The notes beneath the pieces were generated by a model. The model worked only from the letters and a program-made list of their open reading frames with translations. It did not search any database and was not told the origin of the DNA. A program made the position numbers and the translations under genes. Below are positions 60,074 through 64,000 of a stretch of 64,000 bases of DNA, piece after piece; positions within the stretch are counted from its first letter, which is position 1, and each line of letters starts with the position of its first letter. The DNA is from Isoetes taiwanensis (taxonomy: Eukaryota; Streptophyta; Lycopodiopsida; Isoetales; Isoetaceae): NCBI GenBank assembly GCA_021234155.1, contig JAJEKV010000063.1:6261710-6325709 (forward strand). The letters are read 5' to 3'.

Positions 60074-62835
60074 TGTAACGGTCCTAGGCCCTAAGACTGC
60101 AGCATTGGTATTGCACATAAGGCATATGTCTAATAGATTGGGATATATGCATTGGGATATATGCATGGCATATATCCACATAAGCAAATCCACATAAGCA
60201 AGCTATCAAAAGAAAAATTGTAGAAGAGGGCTTTTGTTGGTAGTACGTGAGGAGAACGGTTTTCAAGATTGTGGGGCTGAGGAGACACAGAGAAGGCAGG
60301 AGCTTGGCAATAGCATCAAGAACTGCATCGATCTATTCTATCAGGTGGGGTTTTCTCGGATTCAAGTGAGTTATTAGCTGCTTTGAGTCATTAGATACAT
60401 GCTTTGGATAAATAATTCCGGTGTAATAGCCATGGTGTGAATTGTTGATACTTTTGTTAAGCAAAGTTTGAAGCTGCATGTATTCTAGAATCAAATTGGG
60501 ATATTGTGGGCTACATCAACGGCTTAATCTGTAGCAGAATCGCCACAGTTGGATGCTAAACTTGTGGAAGCTTCTTAGAAGGAACCAGAACAGATGGATT
60601 CGGCTGGATAAGGGGTCAGATTGAAGGAATCTAAGGGCTGAATTGGTAACTCAGAGGTCGGCATGATTATTTCATGGTACAGGAAGAAGATCCAACCGCC
60701 TCAGGTCAGACCCAAATTCATGGGACAGAGGTCGAAACTGCTTCTAAAGGGCCGATTTGGAGATTTAAGTGCCGATTTACCTTGATTGATCCTTTGCCAG
60801 GCCGGAGCTGTTGATAAATCAGAGGCTTGTTGCCTTGTTGGTTGATTGGTTGAGGCACAAAACCATTTGAATCAGGTCAAAATCTGGAGGAGAAGGCCGA
60901 TTTGGGGTCTAGAAGGACCGAATTGGATGGTGCAGAAAGACTCAGGAGATTTGGAGTCAGACCGATTCTCAGAAGGCAGGCCGAATTTCCTGCTGCAGCA
61001 ACACTAGATCCGGACCCAACTGCTCCAAACAGGCCCGAATCTGCAAGGAACATTTCGATTTGGCCTTTGAAGGGGCCGATCTGCCCTTAGAAATCCTGGC
61101 CATGCCTAATCAGGCTGGCCGTTTGGCAAAAAGACTCCTGTGTGGAGGTCGGAAGGCCAGACCCAAATTGGGTCTGCGTTTGTTGTCCTTTGGTTGTTTT
61201 TATTTTTAGTGTCTTGCTCGTTCCTTGTTATTACTTTGTTTTACTTTGTCTTATGTTTAGGTAGCAAGATGGTGGTTAGAGGGAAGACAGGAAATATAAG
61301 GGGCCCGGATGAAGCACAGATTATTCAGAGGGTAAATTTGGGCGAGTTGCAAGCGGTTTGGATAATATAATAGACAGAGACATGTAATAACTTAATTGCT
61401 TGGAGTAATATTTGTATGGGAGTTTAGTATACATAAGAACAACATGTTAAGAATGAATAAATGTTTAAATCTATAAATGAATAACCAAGGGAATTGTGCC
61501 GGCTTGCTCCTGGAGATGGGGCTTGCCTGGGAGCTGCTTGACGGAAGTTCCAGGCAGTTGCGGTCAGGGGACCCCATGGATTTTTAAGCAGGAAAAGCGT
61601 AAGTTGGTGGCGCCAGTTTGAATGCGCAATTAATTCATTAGCTAAGAAGTGGAACTTTAATATTAAAATCTTGAAACCATATCTAAGGAAGCTTAACTAA
61701 ATAATATGGTGAAGTGAGTACTGCATCGACCTTATAGGGATGGTTTGAGCACGCTACATCAACGTTGAATTATCATTATGGTTTTCATCACCGATCTAGC
61801 TACTTCGGCATAGTTAGGTTGTATGGGCAACCTCGACGAAGGCTAAGAGTATGACCTAGGCACATTTATAATAAATTTCTTAATGAACACACATGTTATG
61901 GTTTTTGCATTGTTCCACTGTTGTTCTTGTGATATTATGTTATGTACTTGGAACCTCCGGGGTCGGACTTCCAGGTTCGGTGGCCTGGATAGTTCCGGCA
62001 TTCTCATGTCATCTGTGCTCTTTGTATCTATGCTCTGTGACACCGGGCGTGGCCTCCTCACGGGCGTAGCTTCCCGGTGAGGTTGTACGTCAACTCCTGT
62101 GACTCCATGGTAAGAGGTCCTCCAGCGCCAGACGTGGGCTGGGAAGGGTATGCGCATACGAGGTTCACCCCACCAACTCCGCCAACGGGGCTCGGAATGT
62201 GAGCTGGCCGGGCATTTCTCTGCTAACAGGGCCTGCATGTAGGCTGGCTGAGCTTCCCATTGTCCCGGAGCTTTGTTATGTTGTTTTGGTACTTTGGCTT
62301 TGTGTTCTTTGCTCTTGACTCTTATGATATTTCTTTTGTTGTCATTGTCTAGCACTGCACCATAGTCTCTTGTATAGTTGGAATTGTTCATGTGTATGTT
62401 ATCCAAGATGCCCGAGTGTTTCCATGTATGCAGCAGCAGCTATGGGATCCCCACTTAGTCACGAGGACTAACCCCAGTGAGTGCATGTGCAGTGAACCCG
62501 CAAGGTGGCGGTCAAGTTGATGGCAATGTGGCCGGGAACCGTGCTCGAGTTCTAGAGCTAGCAGTTTCTGTTGATTTGCTCAGTGCTATTGTGCATGTAT
62601 ATTTATAACACATTGTAAATATTGAGCTATTGATTTTCTCAGTTAGAACTTGGAATGTATTAAGCTTATGAATATGTTGAATACATGAACCATGGTTGTT
62701 TGTTGAGCCTAAACTGTGGATTTTAATTGCAAAGGAAGATTTAATTCTTCACCTGAATTCACATGTACACAAATCTAGCCTTAAGTAGACAAGATCCCGA
62801 GTTGCCCGGAGGGTCAACTCGGCAGGCTCGTCACA
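60074..62835 (+). mobile_element. 2,762-bp TG...CA insertion, probable solo LTR
   Basis: Begins TGTAACGG and ends CTCGTCACA. The termini are inverted repeats with one mismatch and resemble those of element 1 (TGTGACG...CGTCACA). A perfect 5-bp target duplication and an empty site in the other copy prove insertion. I found no primer site, polypurine tract, internal repeat of its ends or retroelement domains, so a solo LTR of a long-LTR chromovirus fits best. A nonautonomous element is possible. It contains a run of degenerate gccgatttgg motifs (60,745-61,080). Confidence 0.85.
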
Positions 62836-63006
62836 CAGAAGGTACCATGGCTAGATATGTGGCGGGAGAAAAGATTCTGGAATTAGAAATGGCCTTGCAT
62901 TGCAACCACGTTAGCAATTTGATGATTGGTCCACGTTGGCAGAGCTCTAAGGGGTTGGGCTATATAAGACGAGCAGTGGTCGAAGCTGAGACACCAGTTC
63001 GCGATC
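62836..63006 (+). promoter_or_regulatory. TATA-containing region upstream of the antisense small ORF
   Basis: gggctatataagacg at about 62,957-62,971, some 40-50 bp before ATG 63,007, has the shape of a plant core promoter. It points opposite to the element's own transcription. The same motif is at about 29,971-29,985 in copy 1. Confidence 0.55.
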
Positions 63007-63246
63007 ATGGATGACGAATGCACTATGCCGACTGGATGCAATGAATGGATCACCTGCAAGATGAATGCTATGGATCTGTGGAAATGCCGCAACCACGGCA
63101 TCCGGATGGATGGGTGGTGCGCCACTATGGCGAAGCATCCTGACCCGAAGACTAATCCCATCGAAGTGGTGGTGCATCTGCGCTGGGATCCTGACCAGTG
63201 CGTCTACCAGGTGCTCCGTGTGACCTCTACTCTGAACCCGGAGTAG
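63007..63246 (+). CDS. 79-aa Cys-rich ORF antisense to element 2
   Basis: ATG 63,007 to TAG 63,246, encoding MDDECTMPTGCNEWITCKMN... with six cysteines spaced C-x5-C-x5-C-x9-C-x10-C-x26-C and many Trp/Met. No signal peptide. It lies between the integrase end and the extra ORF, on the opposite strand, with a TATA box close upstream and AT-rich DNA downstream. Antisense accessory genes are known in some Tat-lineage elements such as Grande; similarity to those is not shown. Not recognised as any family. Confidence 0.5.
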   Translation: MDDECTMPTGCNEWITCKMNAMDLWKCRNHGIRMDGWCATMAKHPDPKTNPIEVVVHLRWDPDQCVYQVLRVTSTLNPE

Positions 63247-63366
63247 GGGTTCGTGTAACTTAGGATTTTGTAAATAGGGCTCTGCCCATAGCGGATGTAT
63301 ATGGGCAATGCCCACATTTTGTATTTCGCCACTGCTATAAATACAAATATGCCGCTATATACCTCT

Positions 63367-64000
63367 TTAGTCACTATTTGTGGAGTCAGAAGTTTGTGTT
63401 GCATCATGTGTATGACTGTCTGATTCTTCTGTATGAAATTGTTTTAGGCGAAAGCCATTAACCAGTGTAGGTAATGGAGTGCCATCTAATTCTGCCAGCT
63501 TGAAAACGCTGGGCTGTACCACTTGAACAATGTGATAAGGACCAAGCCATCTGAACTTTAACTTCCCTGGAAATTTTTTATAACGAGAATCATAAAGTAA
63601 AACCAAATCACCTTCTTGAAAAGTTTTAGTTCTCAGATATTTGTCATGCAAAGATTTCCGCAACTGTTGACCATAAAGAACCCGAATATATGCATCTCGC
63701 ATGAGTTCATCCAACTGTTCAAGTTGGTAAACTCGTTCTTGAAGAGCTGCAGGTGGGTTATGAGTGGTAGCAAGGTGGAACCGAAGTGTCGGAAGAACAT
63801 ATTCAAAAGGCATCAATGCTTCTTGACCATAAACCAACTTAAAAGGAGTGTGCCCAGTAGCAATCTTGAAACAACAGTTGTAAGCCCAAAGAACAGTAGG
63901 TAACTTGTCTTGCCAGTCTGTGCGAGAAGCGTCACAAATTTTCTTGAGAATAGTTGGTGCTTTCAGCTAAACCATTCCCTTGAGGATAGTAAGGTGTGCT
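63367..64000 (-). CDS. C-terminal integrase of element 2, copy 2 (runs off the window)
   Basis: Minus-strand frame from the window edge through KLVYGQEALMPFEYVLPTLR, ERVYQLEQLDELMRDAYIRV, TFQEGDLVLLYDSRYKKFPG and WLGPYHIVQVVQPSVFKLAE to the stop at 63,367. This is the Ty3/gypsy GPF/Y-type C-terminus with no chromodomain. It is a clean version of 30,366-30,990. Confidence 0.9.

Larger units (their letters stand above)
45666..64000 (+). repeat. Large direct duplication, copy 2 (continues past window)
   Basis: Colinear with 15,501-30,997 and reaches the window end. It is much cleaner in coding regions (long intact frames for gag-PR, RT, RNase H-integrase). It is larger by a 2,762-bp insertion at 60,074-62,835. 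It lacks the sequence that precedes copy 1, being preceded by a LINE instead. Confidence 0.93.

Noticed and set aside
60074-62835. A complete retrotransposon in the extra insertion
   Set aside because: No domains, primer site or internal terminal repeat were seen. Length and TG...CA ends with a 5-bp target duplication fit a solo LTR.

Overview
The window is repeat-rich nuclear DNA of a land plant. The evidence is a spliced GH10 xylanase gene of plant architecture, long Ty3/gypsy LTR retrotransposons with plant-type initiator-tRNA primer sites, LINEs, and fragments of plant MBD/CW and TMEM184/LAZ1-like genes. The density of nested elements suggests a large genome (fern, lycophyte or gymnosperm scale), but the species cannot be named from this sequence. 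There are no bacterial-style operons, CRISPR arrays or rRNA genes.

Layout. (1) 377-4,583, minus: one intact host gene for a plant endo-1,4-beta-xylanase with three CBM22-like modules and a GH10 domain in six exons whose phases all close (913 aa). (2) 5,152-5,640: a LINE tail. (3) 6,423-38,975: a composite built on a chromodomain Ty3/gypsy element. It has a 2.4-kb 5' LTR with an 865-bp internal tandem duplication and a tRNA-Met primer site. Next come unfamiliar ORFs, one of which ends in a histone H3-like tail, and then MBD/CW and TMEM184-like gene fragments. An inverted gag-PR-RT block follows, then RNase H-integrase on the plus strand. An 11-kb second LTR element sits inside the integrase gene on the minus strand, followed by the chromodomain end, a polypurine tract and a truncated 3' LTR. 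(4) 38,976-42,700: AT-rich DNA with small repeats. (5) 42,712-45,645: a 5'-truncated LINE. (6) 45,666-64,000: a direct second copy of 15,501-30,997, offset by about 30.2 kb at most points, with one extra 2.76-kb insertion flanked by a 5-bp target duplication.

Order of events. The chromovirus inserted, its gag-RT part was inverted and frameshifted, and the second LTR element inserted into its integrase with target duplication CCCAG. The whole arrangement was then duplicated, and a TG...CA element of LTR type inserted into one copy only (empty site at 29,851, filled site at 60,069).

Caution on sequence quality. Most differences between the duplicate copies fall on CAG/CTG trinucleotides: CTG reads as CCG, CG or CTCG, and CAGC reads as CAAAG or CGT. 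This is what long-read consensus errors at CHG-methylated cytosines in poorly polished repeats would look like. Frameshifts in 15-37 kb and 43-45.4 kb should therefore not be read as biological without checking. The same caution applies to any divergence estimate from those regions.
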